DNA of 64,000 nucleotides from Sabellastarte sp. h YS-2021 (GCA_964017235.1 OZ024940.1:31118573-31182572), one strand, 5' to 3'; positions 11,326 through 24,870 are shown, counted from the first letter of the stretch. Numbers and translations: made by a program. The notes: a model not told the origin generated them from the letters alone.

Positions 11326-11738
11326 TTTATCCGTATAAACGCCCCCTCCCTATTAATCGCCCCCCCCCCCCTCCTCTCTACCTTTGCAAAGTTCATATTT
11401 CAGGGCCTTACATCCCTCTCAACAGCCAACACGATTCTGGGATTCCGAAAAAAATGTGTTTTAGTAATTCCCAATGGAATACTGCTTACGAGAAATAAAG
11501 AAAATCAAAACAAAGCGGTTTTGATCACAGACGCATTGAAATCCGCAAAAATACGAGATAAAACTTTATAATTTCTTCAGATTTAAGGTTTGTTTCCAAT
11601 ATTTAAAGCTCTGTCCATTATCGCCCACTAGACTTGAGAGTTGATTTTTTTATCTTTAATAGTCATTCCCCCCCCCCCCCCCCCCCCTCCCTTGGAAAAA
11701 TACATTGCCCCGGGGCGTTTATACGAATAAATACGGTA
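11326..11738. mobile_element. TA-flanked MITE with CGTATTTATTCG ends
   Basis: Ends CTGTATTTATCCGTATAAAC and GTTTATACGAATAAATACGG are inverted repeats next to TA. Both arms carry C/G homopolymer runs (11362-11371, 11668-11687). Sister copy at 44403-44706. Confidence 0.6.
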
Positions 11739-13071
11739 ATTCTTATACTAATCAACTTCTATAGCGCTTAATCTCCACTCATATCCAGAGACTCTTTAGT
11801 CACAACTGTTAGAATGATATTCAATCACTTAATTGCTTGACAAAGGTCTTCAGTGTCCCTAGTGGGTTAGCAAATTTGTCATCCATTCACAGGCTGTAAC
11901 CTCTGTGTGTGGGTTTAACCCCCGCAAGTGACAAAATGCTGAGGGGACCTGTCTCAATATGACCCTGGCTGTTGAACGAGACCCCAAGCTTTGACCTTTG
12001 ACCTAAATTGCGTTCCCTCACTTCTGTGGGTTCTGGGTTCGCAGCCGACTCATGAATGCGTTGTGAGATTGACCCAATCTCAAATAAACTGTTTAAAGTT
12101 ATTATGTAAAATTCCCAAGTTTTGAAAGAGAAATTTTAACATCAACAGAATAAAGGGCTGAGTGGTCCACAAGCTTAGCATTAAGTTGCTTGACCTGCAG
12201 CTATATAGTGGTGGGTTTAAACCCCAGCGTGTTGGATACAGTTTGTGCCTGTCTTGATATAACCTTGCACCAAGTTCACACTGTTCTGAGCACTAAATAT
12301 TTAAGCAACTGTTTAACCCTCCCTGGTGAAGAAACTTAATATGTAAGGACTTGACAATCGCATCGTTGGATCCAGGTTTGAACCCAGCTGATAAGAACAC
12401 GTAAGACTCCCCGAGAACCGGTCTTAACATGATGGTAGATATTGAAATGCACTTATTATCACCAAACATTGAGAAACAAATTTAACATTATCAAAAACAG
12501 ACGTTTTAAACGGCAGGGTGTTGAGGTAGTCTGGCTTCCGAGACATCTTTCTGAGACGGATGTAACAATGCCCCCCCCCCCAACCCCCAGCCCATGCAGG
12601 TCTGATAAACAGTGACAAAGGAATTTGATTGACAAGTGTGGGATTGTAAACAAATTACTACATTTACGAATAAGTGTAATAAACATATAGTGTGACTATA
12701 GGTATTTGAACTTAACACCCCAAGCAATACCTCGAAATATGTCAGATACGTTAATTACTGGTCTGTTTATACCATATTATTGCAGTCGTTGGGTTTGTAG
12801 CGGGTTAAAAAGTCTACTTATTTAAAAGCACAATCCCCCCCCCCCCCAACCCCACGACCCACCCTCATTGAGTAAAGGGGGGGCAATTAAAAATATTAAG
12901 CTAAAGTTCTGCACGCATGAAATGGGCAAAAATAGACAATAAAAGTTTCTTGCAGAAATTGTTTTTTTTTCTTTTGAAAGAATAGAAGCCACAGTTAATG
13001 CCACGTTCGATAAACCTGATCTCACTCCATTGGTTAGCTGTGTGGGAACGAACACTTAGTGGGATATTTAC

Positions 13072-13092
13072 CTGTGTTGTGAGCGTTGGCAC
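13072..13092 (-). CDS. Receptor-like gene: 21-nt juxtamembrane microexon
   Basis: On the minus strand a pyrimidine-rich acceptor ending in TTTTTCCAG precedes 21 nt, followed by the donor GTAAATAT. Read in phase 1 it gives A-N-A-H-N-T flanked by split codons, and it joins the transmembrane exon without changing frame. Its length, a multiple of three, means it could be skipped without a frameshift, giving a 7-residue choice in the extracellular stalk next to the membrane. With so little coding sequence, the call rests on splice-site quality and phase agreement only. Confidence 0.55.
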
Positions 13093-13160
13093 CTGGAAAA
13101 ATAGACAAAAACAGAAACATTGTTAAAAGTTAGCATAAAAATTAATATAACTTTATCTAT

Positions 13161-13389
13161 TTTGGGGGGTGGATTTTACGTCGTTTTCAACACTGTACAG
13201 GTCATATCACGAAGGGTAGTTTTGTGGGCGGAGGAAACCAGTACATACAGTCGGTGTCAAGGTTCTGTACTGTAAACTGCCGACCATCGGTAAGCAAACT
13301 ACCAACTTTGCCACATAGGGGCCCAGGGTTTGAACCGCCAACCTCAGAGGTGGGAAGCGAGTGTGTTCCCACTGCCCCACTGTGGCCCC
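13161..13389 (-). repeat. SINE, main family, upstream of the microexon
   Basis: Near full-length copy in gene sense, about 70 nt upstream of the 21-nt microexon acceptor. Its 5' GGGG has expanded into a C21 run on the plus strand (13386-13406). Confidence 0.85.
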
Positions 13390-13409
13390 TCCCCCCCCCC
13401 CCCCCCAAA

Positions 13410-16400
13410 AAAAATATGTGTGTATATATATATAAAAGCAAACATTATATGAAACTGTCATTAGAATCTAAACATTTTTAGACATTTTTAGACTAGCGAC
13501 TAGGCGCAATATTTTATCTAGATTCTGGAGAAATACATAAAACTTTATCCCTGGTGAGATCATTTAATGTTTACAACTACACAAATAATTGCAGATTTTT
13601 TCCAAAAAAATATTTCAACTCTGTAAGTTATAAATGTAATTTGAAAGGTATCTTGATAGATCTTCGTATTAATTTTTTTATGCATTAAAATCCATGCATA
13701 AATGGCGGCGAAATCTCAAGCAGAAACTTTTTTTATATTTACTTGTGCATCTGTACATATCACAGCATATTTTGAATTCTTTATTTAAATATGGACTTCT
13801 TTTTACTGAAAACTGAAGCAAAATGCTGGATAATAAAATTGAAACAACTTTGTTGGTGGATTTTTTCAAAATTTTATCTCTCAAGACAAAACACACCATT
13901 TTTTGTCCTTCATATTCAAACTGTATTAATTTCTCTTCAAACATGATTAAAATGTTTTAAAATATGCATTTATTAGGATACGTTTTCCTATTTTCTTCAC
14001 AATTAAACCCATTAATGTTATTTTACAACGTCCTAAAGTATGGATGACAAAAGATATGAAAGCGCATAGCTCCACCAAGTCCCTACTCCCTTTAAATGTT
14101 AAAAATTCCTAGATCCAGACAGTGATCCGGAATCACCTTTGAACTCTAATCACGTGTTCCTGATGTCATTCTCAACATTTGCTCAAAATTTCATCAAAAT
14201 CTGCCAATAACTTTTGCGAGTTATATTTTTGCACAGAAACGGACGGTTGAACGGATACAGCTGAAAACAGAAATGACATTTATGCCGAAGACATTCCCCC
14301 CCCCCCCCCCCCCAGAAATGTACGAGTGTTACCATTGACAACCAACATTTGAATAATTTTATATATATTGTAATTTTCTTTTTGCCAATTTAAGGTCTAT
14401 GCCAAATTATGACCCCAATCTATAGGATCTATTTATTATCTATCACCACAACGTCTTTCGCTTAAATATTTATATTTTTAAGTTGAAAGTATTTTTAGTC
14501 GCTTAATGTTCCATTTAACAGAGTTTCACCTGCCATAAATTGGCTACTGCCGTAATTCAGCAACCAACAGAAAAGCAAATTTTCATTGGTTAAAATATAT
14601 GCATTGACAGAAACTCAACTTATAAACATAGTTTACATTTAAAAAACCGCAACTAATCAACCTTTCAATGAGTGATAGTATACATTTTTGGCACCATATA
14701 GGTGCCCAAAATTGGCACCAAACCATCATTAACTAATTGACCTTTAGGTGGGTAACAATTACCCTAATTTTGCAACTAAATCCATGCCCTAAATTGGCAT
14801 TTAACCAATCAGTTTACACCTTACAAAATTTATATCTTTGTATCCATGTTTGTGATTGGCTAAATTTTGCATTATTTGTACTTCCTGTCTGTGCCAATTT
14901 AGGGCATTTGCTGAATTACGACACTAAAAGCAATATGCACAGAAATAATTACAGTGTTAATGATTGTAACATAAAAGGTAAGTTATGTCTAAAATCAACC
15001 GACTTACCTGAAATATAAGATGCTAGTATTAAGGTAATGTAACCCCAAGATTTTAAGACATGCATGTTTTTTTTTTCTAAATTTACTACCTATAAAACAT
15101 TCACACGTGTGTAGAGAATTTAATCCATGTCAGGTTAATGGTGAAAGGCCATGCAGGCTAAAAACTATTAATTAAAAAAACGTAAAAACAGATTTGTTTA
15201 TTTCTACACATATATAAATATATGAGACATTTACTAAGTAAACAAACAAATTGTGTAATCCAATTATATACGATACTGTTTATAAAATGCAGTACATTTC
15301 AATCCTTATATGAGACATTTATACTTTTCATATATAAAATAAGAAACACTTGTATATCAGTCCATATTTGGGCAACGTATTTCAACTCTCACTTCTTCCC
15401 GTACTTGTTTACTTATTTACAATCCATTTGTAAATACATATAATATCCCCTCTTTTCTTAAAAACCCCCTGGAATCTGTAAATAATTGATGTTCTAACAT
15501 GAGTCACTCATGTTATGATACAAATATGCATCTACCAATAAGTACTCAATAGTCTATATTGATCAGTGATTCACGTTTACTTCTAAATAAGGCAGTATTC
15601 TCACCTGTGAAAATATTGACACTTGACAAATATGGACTGTGTCTGAGAAGTCTTGCTTATTGATCCCAAACTTTCCGGAAATTAAACCTTTTAAAACTGA
15701 AAACCTTTGAAGTTTGAACTTAGAAAAATGGAATATTAAACTATATATGCATGAAATATACATTACAAATCAAAATGAAAGTAAATAATTGCTTTTTAAA
15801 TATATTTTTTCATGAATAAGATAAACCGTTGAAAAAATATATTCATAATGTACTCGTATATGGAAAATACAATGGCTGAATCTTATTGAATAATTTTAAA
15901 TTAATTTAAAATGCTTTTTGTCTTAACATTTAATTTTGAAATAATTATGATCATTTTGAAAGTACAAACATAAATATCCATTTGACATTCCTTTTTGTTA
16001 AAAAGAAATAAAAATAATTATTGAATAAATTGAGATATTTTAAGTTTAATAACCAGTTAAATTTTATATTTAAAAATGCACTCTTATGTTGTAAATACCT
16101 TTCTGATTAAATATCCATTCGATATTGCTTTTAATTTATTTTTGACGTTTTTTAAATAAAATAGCTAGAATATATTGACAATTCAAACATTCAAACATAT
16201 TAAAATAATTTATATTTATTTCATAAATTTTACTTTTAAAATACGACTTTTATAAGTTAAATAAGTTACAAATCCAGTGTTTCTGGGTGAAAGGAATATT
16301 CTGTGACAATTTTAATGTATTTTAATTCTTTATAAAATAACTGGAGTAGCTTGATAGTTCAAACATACTAGCATAATTTGTTTGTTGTTTATAACACAAG

Positions 16401-16650
16401 TTTTTATTATATAAAATTAGAATTATATATCTATATTTTAAATAATTCTTAATGTAAACTGTAGATTCTGTTCTTTCATTGCTGAAACTTACATAAATAC
16501 GTAATTACGATTAGAGTTTTAAATTCGTAATCATTAAAAAACATGAAGAAATCAAATTTACGTGAATGAATTAAATTTATTGCTTTCCAAAATGTTTTTT
16601 AATATTAAATCTTCATTTTTTGTTGAAATACATTTGTAATTAATAGAGGG
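13410..16650. other. AT-rich sequence without supported genes
   Basis: The region contains a C18 run at 14286-14303, an inverted-repeat pair (GTAATTCAGCAA near 14552, complement near 14918) suggesting a MITE, and diverged AT-rich text. No exon pair with matching splice sites was found on either strand. Confidence 0.5.
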
Positions 16651-17161
16651 GTTTGGTAAGAAGTAAGAAATCTAAAATTCGCCAGGAATCTAAAATTCTC
16701 CACCTCTAAAACCTTAGTTAATTTTATGAAGAAAATGATGTTTTTGTCTACAAATTGGTTATTTTTCAGTTCAAAAAGCCATAATTTACTATACATTCAA
16801 CAAATCTCATCACAATTCATTTATTTTATTAGTATTTTCACATGTGGCGGAATTTCAGACGTGGCGAATTATTAGATTCCTTACTCTACAACGTTTACAA
16901 GACACGTTACGTTAAATAATTCCCGTAAGAGATACGTTACGTTTTAAATGGAAGCATTTGCCGTATTAGGGTTTATAGCAATACGTCCATATAAAGATAT
17001 GAAGGTCCACATAGTTTCTTTGAAGTACTATCAAACAAACATGCTTTGTAAATATTCCTCTGGTATTTATATGGCAAAAATATAGTGAACTGACACTAAA
17101 CCAAAATGTGGTGTACGTATTTATCTGTATTGGGGTGGGGGGTGGGGGTTGATAGCTACCT

Positions 17162-17698
17162 CCCAGTAAACATTACAAACGTTTATAAACGTTTATAAAC
17201 CTTAACTATGAACAGTTTAGTTTAGGTTTAAAATGATGGGTCCCTAAACGTTTGCCTATAAAACATTTATTAACGTTTAAGCATTAACGTTTATAAACGT
17301 TAATACATCAACGTTTATAAACGTTTGTCCACCGCGTAAAAACTGGAGAAATATTTCTGTAAAGTGGAGATTATATACTTTAATATCTCTACTTATAATT
17401 TAATGAAGGGTTCAAACAACAATGATACAGCAAGATAAACTTACAGAAATATTTTTCCAGTATCTCTCAAAATGACTGTGCTGACATCATAATCCAAAAT
17501 GAAAATGAGGTTAAGACAGTCTTCCCTCTTTATAAAATGTTTAAAAACGTTTATTAAACGTTTATATACCAACCTAATATTGCTGAAATGTTTATAAACC
17601 CATAATATTAAATAATTGTCAATATTTAGGTTTATATTTGGTTTTAAAACATTTAAACGTTCACTAAACATTTATAAACGTTTGCAATGTTTACTGGG
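17162..17698. mobile_element. CCCAGTAAACATT-ended element with AAACGTTT arrays
   Basis: Ends CCCAGTAAACATTACAAACG and GTTTGCAATGTTTACTGGG are inverted. The body holds many AAACGTTTATAAACGTTT runs, themselves palindromic. Sister copy 25509-26065; degenerate relative 24107-24870. No clear target duplication. Confidence 0.75.
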
Positions 17699-18115
17699 CT
17701 AACGTAAAATAATTTTAATTTTAGATACATTTAGTTTGAAGAGGGTACGTTTGTTAAACGTTTAGCAATACGTCCATATGAAAGAATACAGGTCAACATA
17801 GTTTCTTTGATGTGATAAAAAAATAAACATGATTTGTAAACAGACCTCTAGTAATCAGATGGGAAAATATAGTGAACTGAAACCTGACCAAACTGTTGTG
17901 TACAAATTTATTTGTATTATGTATTTATGTAGTTTTTGAAATACAATAGAGTGAACGTAAAGAAGTCAACTTTTACGTATAAAACGTAACATAATAGAGA
18001 GGTTTAGTGATACGTTTTTGGCTGTCAAAACGTAAACGCAAAACTTATTGACGTCAGCAGTAGATGTGTATCACGTGATTTTTTTAGCGTTTTTGGAGTT
18101 TGTTACGTTACGTTT

Positions 18116-18441
18116 TAAGAGGCGAATATACCTGTCCGATTTTACATCCGAATCCGTCATCCGACGTCCGAATTTGCAAATACACTACATCAGAAAAATG
18201 ATCTGGTTTTTTTTTGGTATTGATTTTTGTTGTGAGGACACAGATCTCTCCTGTAGTTTCCTAACAATATCTTACAAAATGGACGTCTCCACGAAGATCA
18301 AACACTTTAAACTACAGAACTCACGGCCATATAGCATCCAACTCATTAATATTCATGAGAAAATATGAGGTCATACATTTCCCCTGGGATTTCCTTGTAA
18401 TATTTATAAAATGGAAGCACAGACGAAGATCAAATACTTTT

Positions 18442-18474
<33 letters not shown>

Positions 18475-19050
18475 CCCTTCAGAGTTTGAAACTTTTGTCA
18501 GGCTTTTTTTATCCCTGTCCACGCCCCCCACCCCACCGCCCCACCCCTAGATCTGCCTCTACAAGGTAATATACCTGCCCCAACATCAAAGGGGATTAAG
18601 TTCTTTTGTTTGTGTACTATGTTAGGTCTCATCTTCAAACAGACTGGGGGTTACATCATTTATGGATAACTTTGTTCGGTAATTTATTTATTTATTATTA
18701 TTATTATGTATTTTTGTTTACCAGTGTGTGTTTAAACAAGGAAATCCCAGGGGAAATCTGTGACCTCATATCTTCTCATGAATATTAATGACTTGGGTGC
18801 TATGGCTCTGTCTCCTGTGTCCTTTTTTAAGGTATTGGATCTTGTTCAAATCTCATCTAGTGGTATGAATATTAACGTCACAGAGCCATATGAAAATATT
18901 GCTCGCTGTCCGAATTTTAAAAAATGGCCGCCAATTCGGATATAAAATCGGCCAGGTGTAATACTATTTCTTTGGTTTTCAATTTTTTTTCGGATGACGG
19001 ATTCGGACGTCGGATGTTAAATCGGACAGGTATATACGCCTCTTTTATAC
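18116..19050. mobile_element. Foldback element, arms of roughly 270-300 nt
   Basis: The left arm begins AAGAGGCGAATATACCTGTC and the right arm ends with the complement GACAGGTATATACGCCTCTT. The arms continue to match inwards, including CTCATTAATATTCATGAGA and its inverse near 18760-18795. A C30 run lies at 18443-18472 between the arms. Transcribed, this would fold into a long hairpin. Confidence 0.75.
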
Positions 19051-19452
19051 GTAAAGGGTGGCTTATTTACGTTCACTCACCCCTAACTATTTTATTTAAA
19101 AAACAACACACTACAAATAAATATCCCACAAACCCCATAGGCTAGACAAATATGTGCACGTCTAGCATTCCCATGCCCCCCCCCCCCCCCCAACAAAATT
19201 AAAGAATGGGATTAAAAAAAATATTATACATAACAAGATATATATATCTTGTAAAGCACACATACATGTAAGTAGGGTCATAGAAAATGGAAGTTATTTA
19301 CATTGAAAGGTCACATAAAGGTCAAATCCTTCACTAAGCATGCATGTTTTGTTGGACATTAAAAGAAACTACATTGACATGCAGTCTTTCATGTGGACGT
19401 ATTGCTAAACCCTTATATAACAAACGTATCGACTTCAAACGTAACGTAAACG

Positions 19453-19503
19453 TAATATGACCTGTACAGTGTTGAAAGCGACGTAAAGCCCAAAGAAACA
19501 ACC
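19453..19503 (+). repeat. SINE 3' fragment, main family
   Basis: Only the last 45 or so bases of the family (ATGACCTGTACAGTGTTGAA and following) remain. Confidence 0.7.
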
Positions 19504-20261
19504 TCTCTATTAAATAAATCAAACGTAACGTATCTCTTAAGGATAATACGTAACGTTACGTGATTTGTAAACATTTCAAGTGCATGTGTTTACCATATTA
19601 GGGTTTATAGCAATACGTCAATATAAAGGAATGAAGGTCAACCTAGTTTCTTTGAAGTACTACAACACAACCCTGGTTTGTAAACATGCCTCTTGTATGT
19701 ACATGGCAATATATTGTGAACTGAAACTTTACTAAAATATGATGTACATATTTATCTACCTGTGGGGCGGGGGGCAGGGGGCGTAACATATTTATTTGTA
19801 TCATGTTGTTTTTAAGTAAAATAGATAGGGGGTGAGTGAACGTAAGGAAGTCACCCTTTTACGTATAAAACGTAACATATTCCCCCCCCCCCCCCCAACC
19901 CCCACATCTACTGCTGACGTAAATAAGTTTAAGTTTACGTTTTTTTTAGTCAAAACGTAACACTTAACCTCTCTAGTAAGTTGACCTGCACTCTTTCATA
20001 TTATTATTATTATTTATTTATTTATTTATTTCTCATACACATAGTACAAACATTTTAGATAATTATAAACATGACATTTAAACAACTACATAAACACAAT
20101 AGAAACTAATAAACTTTTATAAACATTTATATATATATACATGTATAAGTTTATATTACACGTATATGGACGTATTGCTAAACCCTTATTTAACAAACGT
20201 ATCCTCTTCAAACTGAACGTATCTCTTACGTAAATTATTTTACGTTAGGTAGCTAACATAC

Positions 20262-21735
20262 GTATCACTGGTCACGCTGACGTAAAATCAACCATAACAC
20301 ACTCGTACACTTTAAATTCATCATTTCATGTTTAAATACATATATGTTGGTTTTAATAGGGTTTCCCCATTATTTTAATGAAATAAATGTAATAAATAAG
20401 CATTTACATTTTAAAGGGAATTAAAATAAACTTCCTGAATAAAAAGTTAACTTAATATATTTATTTTGTTTTTAGCAAGATTTTGGGATGCTTTCTTAAA
20501 AAGTTGTAAAGTATTAATTCAATTTAAAAATGTTTTAATTGTTTTAATGTGGTTTCAATTTTTTTTAATTTTCAGTTAAACTTACACAATTGAAATAAAT
20601 CCGCAAGTTGGAAAAGAAAATTTAAAAAAAAATAGTGAAATTTACTGAGTAAAACTGAATGTCGTTTATAAATTTATCATTTCTAGTTAAAAGTAATTTT
20701 TTTAATATTTATAGCGGGCAAATTATGATTATTATTTTGAGTTAAAAGTATAGTCAATAAAATATAGAAGCACATTTATTTAGTTATAATTAAAAAATAA
20801 AAATGAGACAAATATTTATTATAAACTAATTTTGCTTTGCTTAAATAACACGCTAAATATGCTACAGTAAACACGTTAGATCTATAAAACGTAACATAGA
20901 AAACGTAAAACGTAACCTCAAAAAAACGCTAAAAATCACCTGATGCACAGCTACTGATGACGTAGAGTAAGAAATGTAAAATTCGCCACATATCTGAAAT
21001 TCGCCACATGTGGAAAGACTAATAACATATTTGTTGAATGTATAGTAAACTTAAGGCTTTTTGAACTGGAACATACCAAGTTTAAGACAAAACATCTTAT
21101 TTTCATAGAACTAAGGAAGGTTTTTAGAGATGGCGAAATTTAGATTTCTGGCGAATTTTAGATTCCTTTTGACAGCCAAAACGTAACACTATCATTTTAA
21201 TGTCACGCTAACGTAAAATCAACCATAATGCTCTGTAAATTCATCATTTCACGTTTAAATACTTTCATGTTGGTTTAAGTGGGATTTCCCCCCCATTATT
21301 TTAATGAATAAATGTAATAAATAAGCATTTACATTCTTATTTTAATGGGATTCAAAATAACCTTCTTGAATAAAATGTTAGGAACTTGTACATTAATAGT
21401 CCAACTTATATTTTTAAAAAGTTTGAATTGTTTTCATATGGTTTCAAATTTTTAATTTTCATTTAAACTCACAAATTTAAATCAACCCGCAAGTTGAAAG
21501 AAAAAAAATCAGTGAAACGTACTTGGTAAAAATGTGCATCATTTATAAATTTTCGTTCAATATAAATTTATGAACTTTTAATATTTGTAGTAAGCAAGTT
21601 GTGTTATTTTTAATTTAAGAATTATTGTTAATAAATATGAAAGCATATTTATTAAGTTGTAATTGGACAAAATGAGGGGACTATGAAATAATGTCATTAA
21701 ATAATTTTACTTTGCTTAAAAGTATCATGCTAAAA
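20262..21735. repeat. Direct duplication of about 600 bp
   Basis: 20262-20880 and 21200-21735 are diverged direct copies sharing CGTAAAATCAACCATAA, TTCATCATTTCA, AATGTAATAAATAAGCATTT, CCGCAAGTTG and TTTTGCTTTGCTTAAA-like blocks. The inverted-repeat arm 20966-21172 lies between them. Confidence 0.7.
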
Positions 21736-21739
21736 ATCC

Positions 21740-24100
21740 ACAATGAAGTTACATGTTAAATTTAAGTACTGTCATTTTGACGAAATTTTTATTTTCCAAA
21801 AGTAGAAAAATGGTCATAATTGGTTGAAAATCAAGTTCATTGGTTAAATTAGTTTTTGTGTATAAAAGTAAAAAAATATATAATAATGACGTGATTCCTT
21901 TAAAAATAAATAAATAAATAAAATTAGATTTAGTGTTTTCAAAAAAAACAGGAAATAACGTCAAAATATGATTGTTTATTTTCAAATATCAATTGGTTAC
22001 AATCATAAAGATTACCATTTACACAGAAGGTAAAAAAATAAATAAATTAACAGTTGATTTATGAATCTACGTTTTAACAAGTTTAAAACATTGTGTATGA
22101 AAATAAATCATAAAACACTCTTATATTGTAATTCAATGTTGGACATAAAAATTATTTTTGTTTTATTTAGTGGGTTTAAAATGTCCATCTTTGTTTTTAA
22201 AAAAACACTTGATTGTTTTGAATATATTTTCATCAGTTTTGGTGTAAAAAGGAAAACATAAACAATTTGTTGAATGTCAAATTTAGTTCCTACAAATCTC
22301 AAATATATCCATGTTACAGAATTAAGCATCAGTGTATTATAAATTCAATGGCCAATTTGATATTATTTATGTGAACTTTAATTTATTTTAACAGAGTGTT
22401 TATTATTTATTGTAAACGTAAATTGAATTATTTAATATATGCTAGCGTTAGAACAAAGTGCAATATGACTTATTTCAGAAAGGACAATATGTTGAATTCA
22501 GGAAAGAATTAAAAACTTTACACAAAATATATTGGCTGCAACTATTTAAATATGTACTTGTATGATATAAATTTAAGGATATCCAATTATGGTATAATTA
22601 ATAATGAAATAAATTCAAGAATATCCAATTATGGTACAATTCATACTTTCTAAACTTCTTTTTTATGCAGTGAGAATCCTGAAAAAGCTAACGACATTAA
22701 TATCTTGTAAATGGATTTTTATACATAAAATTAATTTATTTCATAAAAAAATAAGAAATAAAGTAAATATATTTATTACCAAGAAATACTTTGCTTTCGT
22801 TTTTCATTTTTCCATTTTAAAATAAATGATATTTGTTTGTATGAAAAGGACTTGGTGTATATATTCCTAACGTACGAGTTTTTGTCCTAATTTCAAATTT
22901 GGACAAGATTAGTAATACATATACTAAGTATACTGAGTATTGACGATGTAGGATAATAGCAATGATATTTTGACTGAAATATAAAAATTCTAAGTTGATC
23001 AACAAGAACTTTCATGAAAAAATGCTTTATTTTCGTGGCTTTAACGTCATATAATGTGGGCTTGAAATAAGTGCAAATGTACGAATTTCAACAGAAAAAT
23101 GTTTTTAAATATAAAGAAAATGAAATATGTGTAAGCTATAGTTTCTCTGTTTCAGATTGTTAAAATATGTTTTTATGATAGAATAAATATTTTATAAAAA
23201 AAAAGAATATAGCGTACAAAAGTTAAAGAATATTTTACGAAAGAGGAGAGAGGTTACAACAGTTAAAGAAACTATTTTATGAGAGTAGTAATTTAAAAAA
23301 ACGAAAGTAAACATTCTTTGATGAATTAAAAAATATATAAATTGGCATTTTTTTACTAGAATGCAATTGTAATTTGCGTTTGTTTTGTGTTCATAAGTTA
23401 AGGGCCCTGATTTCAAGTAGAAACTTTATTATCACTCTTTAAAAATACCCTAAAGGATTAATTAAAAAGCACTTTTTGCTGTGAAATTTACTGATGTGGT
23501 TTATTTATTATAGAAAATCAATTATTATAGAAATCAAGCAAAAGTGCATAATTTTCCAGAGGTCCTATTATGAAAGGTCTAAGCAAAGTCTTGAGCTTAA
23601 CTTTTGTGTACAAGTGCATGCATATCCAACTCAAGTCTGAGATTTGGCAAGACTTAATATGGCATCTAGGTTTCAAAATTAACCGCAAGGATTTATAAGG
23701 CCGGCATGATTATATTGTGATGAAAACGTCTGTTTCCCTTTGGTAATTCAGGAAGACAAACCAAAGCTGATGTAAATACTATTTTTGTGAATGTTACTTC
23801 AGTGTCCAAATTCACCAAATAGCTAAAGTGTAAAAGTGTGTCTCCCCGAACTCATCCATTAAAACGTTGTAAGTCATATAAGATGCTGCTTCATATTTTT
23901 CAGTTTTATTTTGAAGATTTTTCACCAGTTCAGTGTATATGTAGATGTCATTACAATACATCACAAAATGCTTACGATAAATTGGTTTAAAATCTTCATT
24001 CATCCTTAATTGTGTTCCTGTTATAATTTTTTTCACCATATTTTTCAGTTTACAGGAAGGTTCATATCTGAGAATATAGATTCAGTTTGTGTAGGATCAG
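21740..24100. other. AT-rich sequence without supported genes
   Basis: Very AT-rich. A minus-strand frame at 23812-24039 is open and unbroken for 75 codons, but no partner exon or family was recognised. Confidence 0.4.
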
Positions 24101-24106
24101 TGTACA

Positions 24107-24870
24107 TCCCAGTAAACTTTAGAACATTAGAAACATTAAAATGGTTTAAATGTTTACAAAACATTTTTAAAACCTAATTAAACCCCATCTTTTGTTTTCT
24201 AAACGTTTCTAAGTAAATGTTTATGCTGTAATGTTTAAAATGTTTTATAAACATTCTCTATACAAACATTTTTATTAAAAACGTTTATTAAATATTTATA
24301 AATTAACTCAAGAAGCTAGGTTTGACTGGAAACGTTTTTAAAACATTTATAAAATAACTGAAGAAATTAAGGTTTTGTTGGAAACATTTTTCAAACATTC
24401 ATCATGAAATGTTTGATAAACAGTATGCATAAAATGTTTGAACAACATTGCTTGTCAAATGTTTTAAAAGCATTCTATCAAAAACGTTTTTAAACCTATA
24501 ATTTTAAACCTTCACCTTCAAACATGTCCAAACAAAGATGGCGGTGAGCAATAATAGGGGATTTTAAAGGACTTTGTCAAAGATTGCCCCACATGCAATC
24601 CCCAAAAGTAAGAATTGAAGGGGGGTACAGTTTCTAAGCCACTATCTTACAATTTTAGACATAAAAATAATATTTTCAATAGTGAGCAACCATACAAAGA
24701 TATTGAATTTGACCTCTGGCTCCATTATTATTCAGACATTATTATGTTCATTTGATAACGTTTTTCCAACATTTATCGTTAAACGTTTAATAAATGGTTT
24801 TCATAAAACATTTTTAAAACATTCTATTACAAATGGTTTTCGTACATAAACCTTAATATCTCATTCATTT
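24107..24870. repeat. Degenerate AAACATTT/AACGTTT-rich element
   Basis: Starts CCCAGTAAACTTTAG, like the 17162 and 25509 elements, and has many AAACATTT/AACGTTT runs, but no matching right end was found. Confidence 0.45.

Larger units (their letters stand above)
1518..13092 (-). other. Membrane receptor-like gene, 3' part (gene span)
   Basis: Six minus-strand exons (13072-13092, 10859-10987, 7936-8175, 4317-4523, 2446-2538, probably 1518-1571) have GT-AG boundaries, and all enter and leave in phase 1, so they join into one open frame. The order is: short ectodomain stub, hydrophobic transmembrane segment, basic stop-transfer stretch, Ser/Arg-rich cytoplasmic linker, SAM-like domain, Ser-rich and acidic tail. 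Symmetric phase-1 exons are typical of modular animal receptors. The extracellular exons were not found up to 33 kb; they may lie beyond the window or have been missed. I do not recognise the family, and no gene name is justified. Confidence 0.7.
16655..21172. repeat. Large inverted-repeat complex
   Basis: About 220 nt at 16655-16890 recurs as its reverse complement at 20966-21172 (both include TTCAAAAAGCC or its complement, TATACATTCAACAAAT, and CACATGTGG). Between them are repeated blocks with ACGTAACGTT motifs and TTTATAGCAATACGTC near 16975, 17755, 19600 and, inverted, 20170. Several other elements are nested inside. Confidence 0.7.
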
